A DNA stretch of 26,468 nucleotides from Natrinema soli (GTDB taxonomy: Archaea > Halobacteriota > Halobacteria > Halobacteriales > Natrialbaceae): assembly GCF_028618695.1 (NCBI RefSeq), contig NZ_JAQIVI010000121.1, forward strand, positions 39,777-66,244, given 5' to 3'. Below the pieces are notes generated by a model, which worked only from the letters and a program-made list of their open reading frames with translations, was not told the DNA's origin and ran no database searches. Each line of letters starts with the position of its first letter. Position 1 is the first letter of the stretch. Below, in pieces: positions 1 to 7,439 of the stretch. Position numbers and translations under genes: made by a program.

Positions 1-335
1 CGAAGTGACCGGTAAGAGACGTCAAGTTCAGCATCTAACTGGCGGATACTTGTGTTGAACCGGAGCAACGAGTAAAACGCGAATAACAGCTTTTCGAGGC
101 TGATCTTCGCGTGCGCGAAGATCGTGCCGGTCTTGTCGTTGAACGTGCGTCCACAATCCTTACAGCGGTACCGCTGATACGCTCGATAGCTGCCGTACTT
201 GATCACCGACTCAGACCGGCAGCGCGGGCACTGGAGGCCCTCGCGCCAGCGAACCTGCTGGAGCAGGTTCGAGGCGCTCGCCTCCGAGCGAAACAGTTCG
301 AATGGGAAAATACTCGGGTGACGCGTGAGCGTCAC
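1..335 (-). CDS. IS1595-like transposase, N-terminal part, cut by window edge
   Basis: The reading frame runs off the left edge, so only about 111 N-terminal residues are present. A zinc ribbon is visible (Cys36, Cys39, Cys58, Cys61; CPRC and CKDC), followed by GRTFNDKTGTIFAH and a helical stretch. This arrangement is typical of the N-terminus of IS1595-family transposases, which copy by a DDE mechanism; the DDE core would lie outside the window. The GTG at 333-335 is the likely start because the frame then reads straight into the F-E-L-F-R-S-E segment that precedes the zinc ribbon. I cannot tell whether the element is intact. The family call rests on the zinc ribbon and following motif, recalled rather than searched. 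Confidence 0.72.
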   Translation of the reverse strand, partial: MTLTRHPSIFPFELFRSEASASNLLQQVRWREGLQCPRCRSESVIKYGSYRAYQRYRCKDCGRTFNDKTGTIFAHAKISLEKLLFAFYSLLRFNTSIRQLDAELDVSYRSL

Positions 336-337
336 CC
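316..337. repeat. Perfect 9-bp hairpin at the transposase start codon
   Basis: GGGTGACGC, a GTGA loop, then GCGTCACCC. The stem covers the GTG start of the transposase on the minus strand. It could hide the start codon in mRNA or be part of an insertion-sequence end. Only the symmetry is seen. Confidence 0.55.
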
Positions 338-452
338 TTGCCCGCTATGCTTTCCAGCGGCAGCTCTCCCCGACCAACAATCTGCTTCTGATGAGCGTCA
401 ATTAATTGTACTTGAAAAGCATCCCACAGTGCACGGAATGAGTCCTGATACC

Positions 453-710
453 TCACCCAGTTTTGCTTTCGTGCCTCGATTCGGACTCTTCGGCTTTCTT
501 TTCTGTCGGTGTCGAGGTATCGACCGCGGCCTCGGTCTCGCTCTCGCTTGCTAAATACGCTAACCCACTGATGCATAATAATATAAAAACACTCCCAAGT
601 GCTGCTATCGCCCCGATACCGTTCTGGAAGAATATCCCTCCCACGACAATTACGGCACCGAGAACCATACTGAGAAGCAAGGCAGTGTATACTAGGGTTT
701 CGTTGGCCAT
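453..710 (-). CDS. Small two-helix membrane protein, function unknown
   Basis: An 85-residue protein starting MANETLVYTALL. Two hydrophobic segments (about residues 5-27 and 31-53) are followed by a charged tail rich in Glu, Ser and Lys, so it should be a small integral membrane protein with an acidic soluble end. The ATG at 708-710 was chosen over an upstream in-frame start because a box A-like TTTATC lies at 736-741, about 27 bases upstream, which fits leaderless haloarchaeal transcription. The family is not recognised. It lies between an insertion element and a stretch of degraded sequence, so it may be accessory cargo. Confidence 0.6.
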   Translation of the reverse strand: MANETLVYTALLLSMVLGAVIVVGGIFFQNGIGAIAALGSVFILLCISGLAYLASESETEAAVDTSTPTEKKAEESESRHESKTG

Positions 711-921
711 GAGAAATGGTAGGGGACAGAGAGTGATAAACATTCACACGGGACAGAGATCTCGACGCTTTTTATCGGAAGCTGAGCCCAATCGCGGTGA
801 TGCGAACCCCACAAGAAGACTTCCTCGCCGTCGAGGCGCTCGTCGAATACCACCCGGGTCGAAAAAGGAGGTCCAACCCGAACGGGCGGCTCGAGCGTAG
901 GTGCTGGCCGGCGAGATCGCC

Positions 922-1001
922 GCGAGTCACGGGCCGGGGATCGGGGATGCGCTTTCGCAGCGGGATAGCGGTGAAGTCCGAACTGCCACGTTAGCTCTCG
1001 A
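922..1001. repeat. Degenerate 80-bp repeat, copy 1 (partner at 1793-1871)
   Basis: It shares GCGAGT-ACGGGC, GATGCGCTTTCGCAGCGGGATA and a terminal CTCTCGA or similar with the segment at 1793-1871, in the same orientation. Read on the minus strand, both encode P-L-R-K-R-I followed by P-V-T-R, so both may be fragments of one lost coding family. Copy 1 has one extra base in the middle. The gap between genes at 711-1094 holds nothing else I can identify apart from the uspA promoter. Confidence 0.6.
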
Positions 1002-1068
1002 GGCGGTACAAATAACCACAAGAGAGGGAATGCGGGAAAGTAGGCCTATTTGACAGACAGATGGCGAT

Positions 1069-1074
1069 TTATAG
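1069..1074 (+). promoter_or_regulatory. Box A (TTTATA) of the uspA-like gene
   Basis: TTTATA is centred about 24 bases upstream of the ATG at 1095, the spacing of a leaderless archaeal promoter. This is the reason for preferring 1095 over an upstream in-frame ATG at 1050. Confidence 0.6.
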
Positions 1075-1094
1075 GTCGGGTGCCAATATCTACC

Positions 1095-1520
1095 ATGGTG
1101 CGCAATATCCTCGTTCCAGTTGACCATTCAAGTCAGTCAACTAAAGCGCTCGAATATGCTCTACAAGAATATTCGGATGACAACCTTACAGTCCTCCACG
1201 TGATCGACGTCAATCAAATCGCCATGTACGGCGACGAAGGTTATCGCTTTAGTGAAGAGTACATCCAACAACTACGCAACAGAGCGGAAGAACTACTCGA
1301 GCGCACTCGTCAAACTGCAGTCGACCATGGGACTGTCATTGAAACCGAACTCGAGACGGGGCTACCAATTCAAACAATTCATGAATATATAGATGAGAAT
1401 GATATCGACCACGTCGTCATAGGGAGCCATGGACGGTCTGGTGCCAGTCGTATCCTCCTTGGAAGCGTTGCAGAGGCCGTGACACGGCGCTCACCAGTTC
1501 CAGTGACTATTGTCCGGTAA
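1095..1520 (+). CDS. UspA-domain universal stress protein
   Basis: A 141-residue, single-domain UspA-fold protein of normal family length. It opens with the MVRNILVPVDHS strand and ends with the nucleotide-binding signature G-x2-G-x9-G-S (GSHGRSGASRILLGS) followed by SPVPVTIVR, so it should belong to the ATP-binding branch of the family. Such proteins act in the cytoplasm in stress and energy-state responses; the specific partner cannot be read here. The gene is monocistronic: both flanks are non-coding and it has its own box A at 1069-1074. No truncation or frameshift is visible. Confidence 0.88.
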   Translation: MVRNILVPVDHSSQSTKALEYALQEYSDDNLTVLHVIDVNQIAMYGDEGYRFSEEYIQQLRNRAEELLERTRQTAVDHGTVIETELETGLPIQTIHEYIDENDIDHVVIGSHGRSGASRILLGSVAEAVTRRSPVPVTIVR

Positions 1521-2098
1521 TCTTTCTCACCCTTTACTTTGTGTAGACGCTCTATAGCGCGCCAGACAATTCTTTCTTAGAATATGCTATATAGATGATG
1601 GAATGGTATAATACCAACAAATTAGTTCCGTATCTCTTAGACTGTAACGGTTTCTAGTGGACCGAACCATATGGCGACTCAGAGAACAACTATGTCCGGA
1701 ATCGGGTAGAACGGCTATTCGGTCCGTCGGTAGGTGACAGTCCCATTTGCATGCTTCCGGCGCTCGACCTCATCTTCCTCCATTATATCGTTGCGAGTTA
1801 CGGGCTCGAAATTGAGGATGCGCTTTCGCAGCGGGATACGGTGTAGCCCAAATCGTCCCGTTGACTCTCGATACTATTGTTTTCGGACGACTCACTACTC
1901 GAGACGAGTATTGAGTAATCGCCGCCAGTAGTTGAGCCTGACCTGCTCAATGCATATGGTGCAAATATTCATAGAGACTGTTGTACTTTTACGAGGATTG
2001 AGAGCGTAGCTCACGTGTTCAGCCCTTTCTCTGCACCCGCACAAGACCGGGTACCTCTCAAGCAAGATTAAACAGGGTAAGCGATAATGTGCAGTATC
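1521..2098. other. Intergenic stretch with degraded sequence, no intact gene
   Basis: No convincing gene is seen. It holds an 8-bp inverted repeat (GGACCGAA at 1659-1666, TTCGGTCC at 1718-1725) and the second copy of the 80-bp repeat (1793-1871). The 12-base string CCGGAATCGGGTAG-like segment near 1698-1711 also ends the transposase remnant at 3950. These suggest insertion-element debris. Confidence 0.5.
1793..1871. repeat. Degenerate 79-bp repeat, copy 2 (partner at 922-1001)
   Basis: Same orientation as copy 1. On the minus strand an open stretch of about 40 codons runs from LHRIPLRKRIL to a TAG near 1727, and looks like the C-terminal end of a lost protein. I do not recognise the family. 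Confidence 0.55.
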
Positions 2099-2866
2099 AT
2101 GCGGGAGTTCGTCTTCACAGTTGAATACGAGAACGGGACTGATGGGGTGATGGATCTCTTCATCGAACATCCGAATCTGTATGCCCGGTCGATGGAGATC
2201 AATGCGACCAGTGAGACAGTGTGGGGTATTGAGAAGGTCGTTGGCCCCGCTGCTGTCCTCGACGAGTTCGACGACGAGCTGGAACGCGTCGCTAATGATC
2301 CGAGTACTACCGGTATGTGCGGCGCACCTGTGACCGAGTACGAGTACACGATCCTCTCGTCGAATGCTGAATCGCGGAAAATTCATTGGCTTCGCCGAGA
2401 AGGCGACGGCCCACGGTCGATCCCCTTAGTCGCGGCAAAGCACATCGGCGAGGGGTTGATAATGCGCACTGAACGGCGTGGCAACCAATACCGGTGGCGA
2501 CTGCTCATCGACGGGACAGCATCGGAGACTCACGAGGAAGTCCGTGCGAACCTACGAGAGGTGTTGTCGCTTACTGTCGAACGACTCGGGACGCCACCGT
2601 GCTTGCTCGAAGACGGCCGCGTCCAGCAGACCCTCACGCCCGAACAGAAGTCAGCACTCGAGGCTGCAATCGAACGCGGGTACTACGAAGAGCCACGGCA
2701 GCAGTCGGTCACGGAAATCGCCGAAGACGTTGGTGTGTCGCGGTCGACGTTCCAGTACCGTCTCAACCGGGCGGAAGCATGGCTGGCACAACAGTTCGCG
2801 GCTGATTCACTCGATGTCGACCTGAACGTGGATCTCGACCCTGAGGACATCGAGTTCATCCAGTAG
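2099..2866 (+). CDS. HTH-10 (bacterio-opsin-activator type) transcriptional regulator
   Basis: A 255-residue protein with the layout of haloarchaeal HTH-10 regulators: an N-terminal sensor-like alpha/beta region and a C-terminal helix-turn-helix. The C-terminal part reads LTPEQKSALEAAIERGYYEEPR, then SVTEIAEDVGVSRSTFQYRL and RAEAWL, the family's hallmark HTH. The tail is acidic. It would bind DNA in the cytoplasm and sense an unknown signal through its N-terminal half. ATG 2099 (MREFVFTVEYENG) is favoured over 2087 because family members usually start directly with this strand. The metallo-hydrolase gene follows 76 bases downstream on the same strand, so the two may be functionally linked. 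The target is unknown. Confidence 0.85.
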   Translation: MREFVFTVEYENGTDGVMDLFIEHPNLYARSMEINATSETVWGIEKVVGPAAVLDEFDDELERVANDPSTTGMCGAPVTEYEYTILSSNAESRKIHWLRREGDGPRSIPLVAAKHIGEGLIMRTERRGNQYRWRLLIDGTASETHEEVRANLREVLSLTVERLGTPPCLLEDGRVQQTLTPEQKSALEAAIERGYYEEPRQQSVTEIAEDVGVSRSTFQYRLNRAEAWLAQQFAADSLDVDLNVDLDPEDIEFIQ

Positions 2867-2942
2867 ACGGCACGTCGAACCAACGGGGGTTGGAATATAT
2901 CGAAGTAAATCTCACCCCAATGACTCTCGTAGACCATCTTGT

Positions 2943-3710
2943 ATGACAACCACGACTGGTGCTAGTGTTCAGTTGATTCGCAACGCAACCCTCCTCCTGG
3001 ACGTTGGTGACACGACGTTCCTCGTCGACCCGATGTTCACGCCGCAGGGCGAGATGCCAACAGTGACGGACAACCCGGAAGTTCCGGACTCACTTACCAC
3101 GGCGAACCAGGACCGGAATCCGCTTGTTTCGCTGCCCGATGTCGACCTCACCTATGACGCTGTAGTCGTCACGCACCGCCACCCCGACCACTGGGACGGG
3201 GCGACCCGAGAGGAACTCAACGCCGACGTATCGCTGTTCTGTCAGCCCGAGGAGTCCGCGGCCTTCACCGACAAGGGCTTCACTGACGTCCGGCCTGTCG
3301 ACGACGAAACCTCGTTCGAGGGCGTCACCATTCATCGGACACCCGGTCGCCACGGCCACGGTGAGTTAGCCGAGGGAATGGGCCCTGTCTCGGGATTCGT
3401 GTTCGGGGGCGATGAGTCGGTGTATGTCGCCGGCGACACGATCTGGTACGAGCCGGTCGAAGAGACGCTCAACCAATTCGAGCCGGATATGGTCGTTCTC
3501 AACGGCGGCAAAGCGCAGTTTGATCAGGGCGAACCCATCACGATGGGCGTCGAAGATATCAACGCTGTCCGTGATACGACTGATGCTATGGTCGTTGTCG
3601 TTCATATGGAAGCGATCAACCATTGCTTGCTCACCCGCGAGGAATTGCGGGCGGAGACAGAGGATGTTCACGTTCCTGAAGACGGAGAGAAAATCACTCT
3701 CGAAAACTAG
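2943..3710 (+). CDS. Metallo-beta-lactamase fold hydrolase, UlaG-like
   Basis: A 255-residue protein with a complete metal site. LLLDVGDTTFLVDPMF is the first beta-hairpin, THRHPDHWD (His78, His80, Asp82, His83) is the HxHxDH motif, GRHGHG and VAGDTIW supply the later His and Asp ligands, and VHMEAINH gives the last His. The order and length fit UlaG/YycJ-like hydrolases rather than glyoxalase II or RNase Z. The substrate cannot be told; UlaG itself opens ascorbate-6-phosphate lactone, but this branch is used for many substrates. It probably forms a unit with the HTH-10 gene just upstream. No signal peptide is seen, so it should be cytoplasmic. Confidence 0.85.
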   Translation: MTTTTGASVQLIRNATLLLDVGDTTFLVDPMFTPQGEMPTVTDNPEVPDSLTTANQDRNPLVSLPDVDLTYDAVVVTHRHPDHWDGATREELNADVSLFCQPEESAAFTDKGFTDVRPVDDETSFEGVTIHRTPGRHGHGELAEGMGPVSGFVFGGDESVYVAGDTIWYEPVEETLNQFEPDMVVLNGGKAQFDQGEPITMGVEDINAVRDTTDAMVVVVHMEAINHCLLTREELRAETEDVHVPEDGEKITLEN

Positions 3711-3770
3711 CTATGGGTCGAACGGGACTCATACCACCTGAAGAGTACCGCGACCTGTTCAGCGAGAACT

Positions 3771-3950
3771 ACGTCGAAGAATTTCGGGCTGCGGTTCTTC
3801 TACTTCGCGTTCGCCTATCTGCTGTACTCGATCTGGCGAGCAGTCGATCTACTCGTGTAGGTCGAATTGACCGGTAAATACGAGCATTCGCCAATCGTGA
3901 CGGCCGACAATACGCTGATGCTGTTGAAGAAGGAAACCGGAATCGGGTAG
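3771..3950 (+). pseudogene. Transposase C-terminal remnant with internal stop
   Basis: The frame reads TSKNFGLRFFYFAFAYLL, then YSIWRAVDLLV, a TAG at 3858-3860, then VELTGKYEHSPIVTAD and ends KKETGIG at TAG 3948-3950. This is the tail of a haloarchaeal DDE transposase; a Gln codon probably became TAG. About 60 codons remain. The 5' side joins unrelated sequence: ATG 3713 opens MGRTGLIPPEEYRDLFSEN, perhaps the start of another gene cut by the insertion. I am sure it is broken, less sure of the exact IS family. Confidence 0.7.
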
Positions 3951-4309
3951 TAAAACCCCCAGATTGGGTTAGCGTGAGCTCTGAGTGGCAACACTGACGG
4001 AAGTTGACAAAATTCGGATATGGTATTGGGAATATAACAAGATACCTCGTTCAGAGAGTGGTTTGAAGCAGTTTCTCCTCGTCGATTCGGTCGAAACCAC
4101 ACATTACAGGCCCTAAACCCGCTGTAGTCTCAACTTCCCCACGAACGAATTCTATGTATCGAAATACAATTTATAGAGGGTAGATTACTCCATAGAACAC
4201 TCGAGTGGGCCGAAATAAGCGGAATGAGAGGACTCAGTATCTACTGTGTATTAGTGCAGTTGTACACAGTAGATTTACGTGGGTCGCCGCCGTCGGTCGA
4301 GTACGAACT
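3951..4309. other. Intergenic region upstream of the recombinase
   Basis: No gene is seen between the transposase remnant and the recombinase. It contains a good box A (TTTATAG, 4170-4176) and the 12-bp inverted repeat described separately. A GTG at 4205 is in frame with the recombinase and could give a form 35 residues longer. Confidence 0.5.
4239..4274. promoter_or_regulatory. Perfect 12-bp inverted repeat, candidate operator
   Basis: Arms ATCTACTGTGTA (4239-4250) and TACACAGTAGAT (4263-4274) are exact mirror images with a 12-base spacer. The repeat lies between the box A at 4170-4176 and the ATG at 4310 of the recombinase gene, so it could be an operator controlling the recombinase or an RNA hairpin in its leader. 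The arm TACACAGTAGAT occurs again at 19360-19371, upstream of the urea transporter. Confidence 0.7.
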
Positions 4310-5434
4310 ATGGAACCCGATGAGGGCGACGCTACACCCGGGGAAACACCAGTCGAAACGGCCATCCAGCAGTACCTCGACAGCGTCGAGGCTGGTAACT
4401 CCCGGAAGAACTTCGAGTCGGCTCTCGCGACGTGGCGCACCTGGCTACGCGAGGAGCGTGGTGTGAGGAGCCTCGAGGACCTGGACGTCCTCGACTGCCG
4501 TCGATACGCGCGCCACCTCAAACAGCGGGCCCGCGACGGCGATCTAAAAGCGAGTACTGCGACCACCTACTACGCGTACATCCGCGCGTTTCTCACGTTC
4601 TGTGTCGCTGACGAGCTCCTCGATACGAATCCGGCGAAAGCGAAGCGCGCCACCGACGAGCTCCCCGAGGATCTCGGTGACGCCGACCGGCAGTTCTGGC
4701 GAGAAAAGGAGCGGCAGGCGATCATGCGCTACGTCGACGAACGTGTCGACCACGCCCTTGACGAAGAAGCGGACGTGAGTCGTGAGCGGGCCTTTCGCGA
4801 TCGAGCAGTCGTCTATCTTCTTGGACTCTCGGGCGTTCGCGGCGCAGAGGTGTTCGCTGAACCCTCAGACGACAAGCGGAACGGCATCACCTGGGGAGAC
4901 GTCCAACTCGACGCCGGTGCCGTCCGCGTCCTCGGGAAGTCACGAGAGTACGAGTACGCACAGCTTCCCGAGCGGGCCGCCACGGTACTAGAGCGGTACA
5001 GGACTATCCTCAATCCACCGACCGACGAGTGGCCGGTCTTTCCCAGCGGACACGTCCCGTCGAAATATCGCGCCGTTCGTGAGCAGTTGGCCTATCAGGG
5101 TGTTCCGGACGACAAAATCGAGACGATCCTAGAGAGCAATGACATCGACACAGTGCTCCGAGAACATGAGGTCGTCCCACCAGCGCTCTCGACGAACGGT
5201 GCTCGCAACTTGATGAAGCGGCTGTGTGAGGACGCTGACCTCGACGTCGACGGTGACTACCTGAAGCCACATGGGGCCCGTCGAGGGCTTGGACACGAAC
5301 TCTACGCGAGTGGCCACGCCGAACTCGCCCAATCAGCGCTCCGACACGCGAGCATCGAGACAACCCACGAATCCTATTCCGACATCCAGGCGGCAGAGAC
5401 CGCGAAGCAAGTAGACGATCTTCTCAAGAATTGA
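4310..5434 (+). CDS. Tyrosine recombinase / integrase (XerC/D-like)
   Basis: A 374-residue recombinase with an N-terminal SAM-like core-binding domain (about residues 15-125, with WRTWL and TYYAYIRAFLTFC) and a full catalytic domain. The catalytic set is present: Arg in LGLSGVRGAEVF, Lys in LGKSREYEYAQLP, HGAR in LKPHGARRGLGHEL, His in ALRHASIETTHESY and the nucleophile Tyr in HESYSDI. It should cut and rejoin DNA at specific sites, either integrating an element or resolving replicon dimers. Its neighbours (repeat sites, AAA+ pair, Orc1 origin) favour a role in replicon maintenance, but no att site was found. ATG 4310 (MEPDEGDATPG) is preferred; a GTG at 4205 is possible. Confidence 0.88.
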   Translation: MEPDEGDATPGETPVETAIQQYLDSVEAGNSRKNFESALATWRTWLREERGVRSLEDLDVLDCRRYARHLKQRARDGDLKASTATTYYAYIRAFLTFCVADELLDTNPAKAKRATDELPEDLGDADRQFWREKERQAIMRYVDERVDHALDEEADVSRERAFRDRAVVYLLGLSGVRGAEVFAEPSDDKRNGITWGDVQLDAGAVRVLGKSREYEYAQLPERAATVLERYRTILNPPTDEWPVFPSGHVPSKYRAVREQLAYQGVPDDKIETILESNDIDTVLREHEVVPPALSTNGARNLMKRLCEDADLDVDGDYLKPHGARRGLGHELYASGHAELAQSALRHASIETTHESYSDIQAAETAKQVDDLLKN

Positions 5435-5484
5435 ATGGCGGTTGTTGGTTAAGGCAGATGGGGCCTTCTGGCCACCCAATAACT

Positions 5485-5506
5485 CTAATATTAACCTTAA
5501 TATTAG
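5485..5506. repeat. AT-rich site 1: perfect 10+2+10 palindrome
   Basis: The arm CTAATATTAA is followed by CC and its exact mirror TTAATATTAG. It is the best copy of the site family found at 5485, 5614, 7234, 7392, 8084 and 9068. It begins 51 bases after the recombinase stop. Confidence 0.85.
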
Positions 5507-5613
5507 GCGCGTTTGGTCGACTGTAGTGGCTCATTCATCGTTGACTACGGATGGAAGCATTGAAACTCCCAACGCTATCCCTTACTCACGGAAATGGGGT
5601 TTCCCGAGGTTGT

Positions 5614-5635
5614 TTAATATTAAGATTAGAATTAA
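5614..5635. repeat. AT-rich site 2
   Basis: TTAATATTAA, GA, TTAGAATTAA. The right half-site matches the mirror of the left at 8 of 10 positions. Same 10+2+10 geometry as site 1. Confidence 0.8.
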
Positions 5636-5690
5636 GAAGATGTCCGCCCATTCGTAGTATCACCCCAAAGGGCCAAGATGTCGGTAGCTT

Positions 5691-5710
5691 AGAGCTAGCA
5701 GGGTAGCTCT
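5691..5710. terminator. Small inverted repeat downstream of the winged-helix gene
   Basis: AGAGCTA, a 6-base loop, TAGCTCT. It lies about 140 bases past the 3' end of the winged-helix gene, with no clear T-run. It may be a transcript end or chance. Confidence 0.25.
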
Positions 5711-5850
5711 GAGAGAACAACCATGGCGGATAGTGCCAAGAATATCAGCACCGGGAAATAGCGCTCGCAGCGATGAATACGGCGTTCGGAGTACGAGTCA
5801 ATCAGAACGCAGCATGAAACTCCTCTTCTCGGATCTCTCCAAACGAACCG

Positions 5851-6327
5851 CTAGGGGGACCCAGTTGCTTCCATATCCGGTTCGTCGAATTCGAGTGCCT
5901 CTCTCACGGCTTTGGGAAGCGTCGGCCGCGGTGCGTCCTCGTGGCGCTGTACCCGCTCGGATTTTTTCGTCTCCTCATAGACCGCGCGTGCAACTGGGAC
6001 GCCCCGCAGGAAGTTGTGGTCGTAGAGGATCTCAACCCCGCGCTCGGTTGGTCCCCAGAACTTTGACGGGAGATCTCGCGTCGACACGTTGGGTTCGTGC
6101 ACGTAGACGTCAAGGATTCCTGCCTCTTGGAGCGTCTCGAGCTGGTCGAGGATGGCCGCCTCGTTCTTCGGAATCATGTAGTCGAGCTCGGCCAACGACG
6201 CGAGGTGTGCTGGGTGACCGAGGATCAACTGCAAGATGAGGTGGCGCGTTTCCTGGGAGAGCAGCTCACGCATTCGCTGCTGCTCTGCGAAAGGATCCTC
6301 GAACCCTTCTGGGGCCGTGTCGCTCAT
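5851..6327 (-). CDS. Winged helix-turn-helix DNA-binding protein
   Basis: A 158-residue protein. The N-terminal half reads RMRELLSQETRHLILQLILGHP, then SLAELDYMIP and AAILDQLETLQEAGILDVYV, the helix pattern of an ArsR-like winged helix; STRDLPSKFWGPTERGVEIL forms the wing and following strand. The C-terminal part is basic then acidic. Proteins of this type are common on haloarchaeal plasmids and proviruses as local regulators. ATG 6325-6327 (MSDTAPEGFEDPF) is chosen over the ATG at 6378, whose extra 17 residues look unlike coding sequence. It is divergent from the gene at 6443, with a 115-base shared promoter region, so it probably controls that gene. Confidence 0.78.
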   Translation of the reverse strand: MSDTAPEGFEDPFAEQQRMRELLSQETRHLILQLILGHPAHLASLAELDYMIPKNEAAILDQLETLQEAGILDVYVHEPNVSTRDLPSKFWGPTERGVEILYDHNFLRGVPVARAVYEETKKSERVQRHEDAPRPTLPKAVREALEFDEPDMEATGSP

Positions 6328-6414
6328 ACTGTAGAGTAGTGGGCTCGACTGCATAACGGTTTGGGTTGAACAAGTCAATAGAATCGTCGAAATACTGAGT
6401 CAGTTAGAAATGCC

Positions 6415-6420
6415 TTTTAC
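6415..6420 (+). promoter_or_regulatory. Box A-like TTTTAC upstream of the 6443 gene
   Basis: It lies 23-28 bases upstream of ATG 6443, the leaderless spacing. It is the reason for rejecting the in-frame ATG at 6410, which would place the promoter inside the gene. Confidence 0.45.
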
Positions 6421-6442
6421 CCAGCCAGTACTGTTTCCGCTT

Positions 6443-7225
6443 ATGAGTGCTCCATCCGTTCCCCCAAACTCAGGCGAGATCATGAAGGCTGTGCAGCAGG
6501 CCTTACGCGGGCTCGACGTCGGGTCGACGGAGGCCGTGCGAATCCTCTCGTGGGCAAACAGTGAGACACCGGCAATCTACGACCGTGATCAAACCGCGTA
6601 TCTCGTCCTCGGGAGCTATCGTGATCCGTATCTCCGCCGAGTACGGGCAGTCAGTGATCGGTTGAACCGTCGATACAGAACGTATGCCTTCCTCATTGGG
6701 GACCTCTCAGACATTGAGCTCCCCCGACTTCCGGAGTTCCGCGTGAAGTTCCATATCACGGCGACACTCTGTGATTACGTGGCTGCCGTGTTCGAGCAAG
6801 ATGCGGGCGGGGAGATCAACGAGCTCGGCAAACTGGGCGAAACAGAGTACTTCGAAAAGGCGTACGCCTTCCCGCGCGCATACCAGTGGGAAACGGAGGA
6901 CCACCTCACCGACGAACGTGATGTAATCGCTGCTGCTGCGCAAATCATAGCTGCCACCGATATCGATGACAAGACGAAGACTGCAGAACTCGAGGCGCTC
7001 GTTGAACGAGCAAACCAAGCTGAGATTGACATCTCGGTCGATGAGGTGAGGACCAAGCTCGAAGAACACAATATCGAGGTTCCGTCGTACAGCTGGGTGC
7101 ATCTGAATGACTTCCGTCTCTTCGAACTCCATGGGCGATGTTCTCCCTGGACGACTGAGGAAGAGTTACTCGACGCTACAGATGATCTTCCAGGGTCACC
7201 GAGACCAAAGTGGGAACAACGGTAA
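6443..7225 (+). CDS. Uncharacterised protein, possibly nucleoside-deoxyribosyltransferase/TIR-like
   Basis: A 260-residue protein of unrecognised family. Residues 51-130 alternate strand and helix: TAYLVLGSYRDPYLRRVRAV begins with a G-S-Y turn, a second strand is YAFLIGDL, and CDYVAAVFEQDAGGEINELG carries an acidic GGE-x2-E segment. That order resembles the Rossmann-like nucleoside 2-deoxyribosyltransferase/TIR/SLOG group, in which an acidic residue in this region helps cleave an N-glycosidic bond; this is inference from pattern only. A helical middle (about 140-215) leads to a C-terminal block rich in Trp and Phe with LPGSPRPKWEQ. Divergent from the winged-helix gene. Site 3 begins 8 bases after its stop. 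Confidence 0.65.
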   Translation: MSAPSVPPNSGEIMKAVQQALRGLDVGSTEAVRILSWANSETPAIYDRDQTAYLVLGSYRDPYLRRVRAVSDRLNRRYRTYAFLIGDLSDIELPRLPEFRVKFHITATLCDYVAAVFEQDAGGEINELGKLGETEYFEKAYAFPRAYQWETEDHLTDERDVIAAAAQIIAATDIDDKTKTAELEALVERANQAEIDISVDEVRTKLEEHNIEVPSYSWVHLNDFRLFELHGRCSPWTTEEELLDATDDLPGSPRPKWEQR

Positions 7226-7233
7226 GGCTAGTT

Positions 7234-7255
7234 TTAATATTAATTCTAATCTTAA
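7234..7255. repeat. AT-rich site 3
   Basis: TTAATATTAA, TT, CTAATCTTAA. Mirror match 8 of 10. It lies just after the stop of the 6443 gene. Confidence 0.8.
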
Positions 7256-7391
7256 GGATAAGTCTTCCATTGTTAGTCGGCATCAGCGTGTCCAATCGAA
7301 AGTCATCTTGCCCGAGAGAAAAGGGAGCCCCACTGATTTGAATAGGTCTTCCATGAAACGACGCCATCCGGTATCAGGATAGAAGGAGCAG

Positions 7392-7413
7392 TTAATCTTA
7401 ACTCTGAGATTAA
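7392..7413. repeat. AT-rich site 4
   Basis: TTAATCTTAA, CT, CTGAGATTAA. Mirror match 8 of 10. It sits at the point where homology of the helicase fragment stops. Confidence 0.75.
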
Positions 7414-7439
7414 ACCCAAGTCACACCCATTAACAAGAG

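Larger units (their letters stand above)
5435..5850. other. Intergenic region with two AT-rich sites
   Basis: No gene is seen. It carries the first two TTAATATTAA-type sites (5485-5506 and 5614-5635) in otherwise mixed-composition DNA and a small inverted repeat at 5691-5710. The region lies between the convergent ends of the recombinase and winged-helix genes, so neither site can be a promoter operator of these genes. Confidence 0.55.

Noticed and set aside
211..747. Minus-strand frame of 178 codons covering the transposase start and the membrane protein
   Set aside because: It is out of frame with both; the zinc-ribbon and two-helix frames are far more convincing.
5691..5710. AGAGCTA...TAGCTCT stem as part of a tRNA
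   Set aside because: No acceptor stem, anticodon arm or T-loop sequence could be placed around it.
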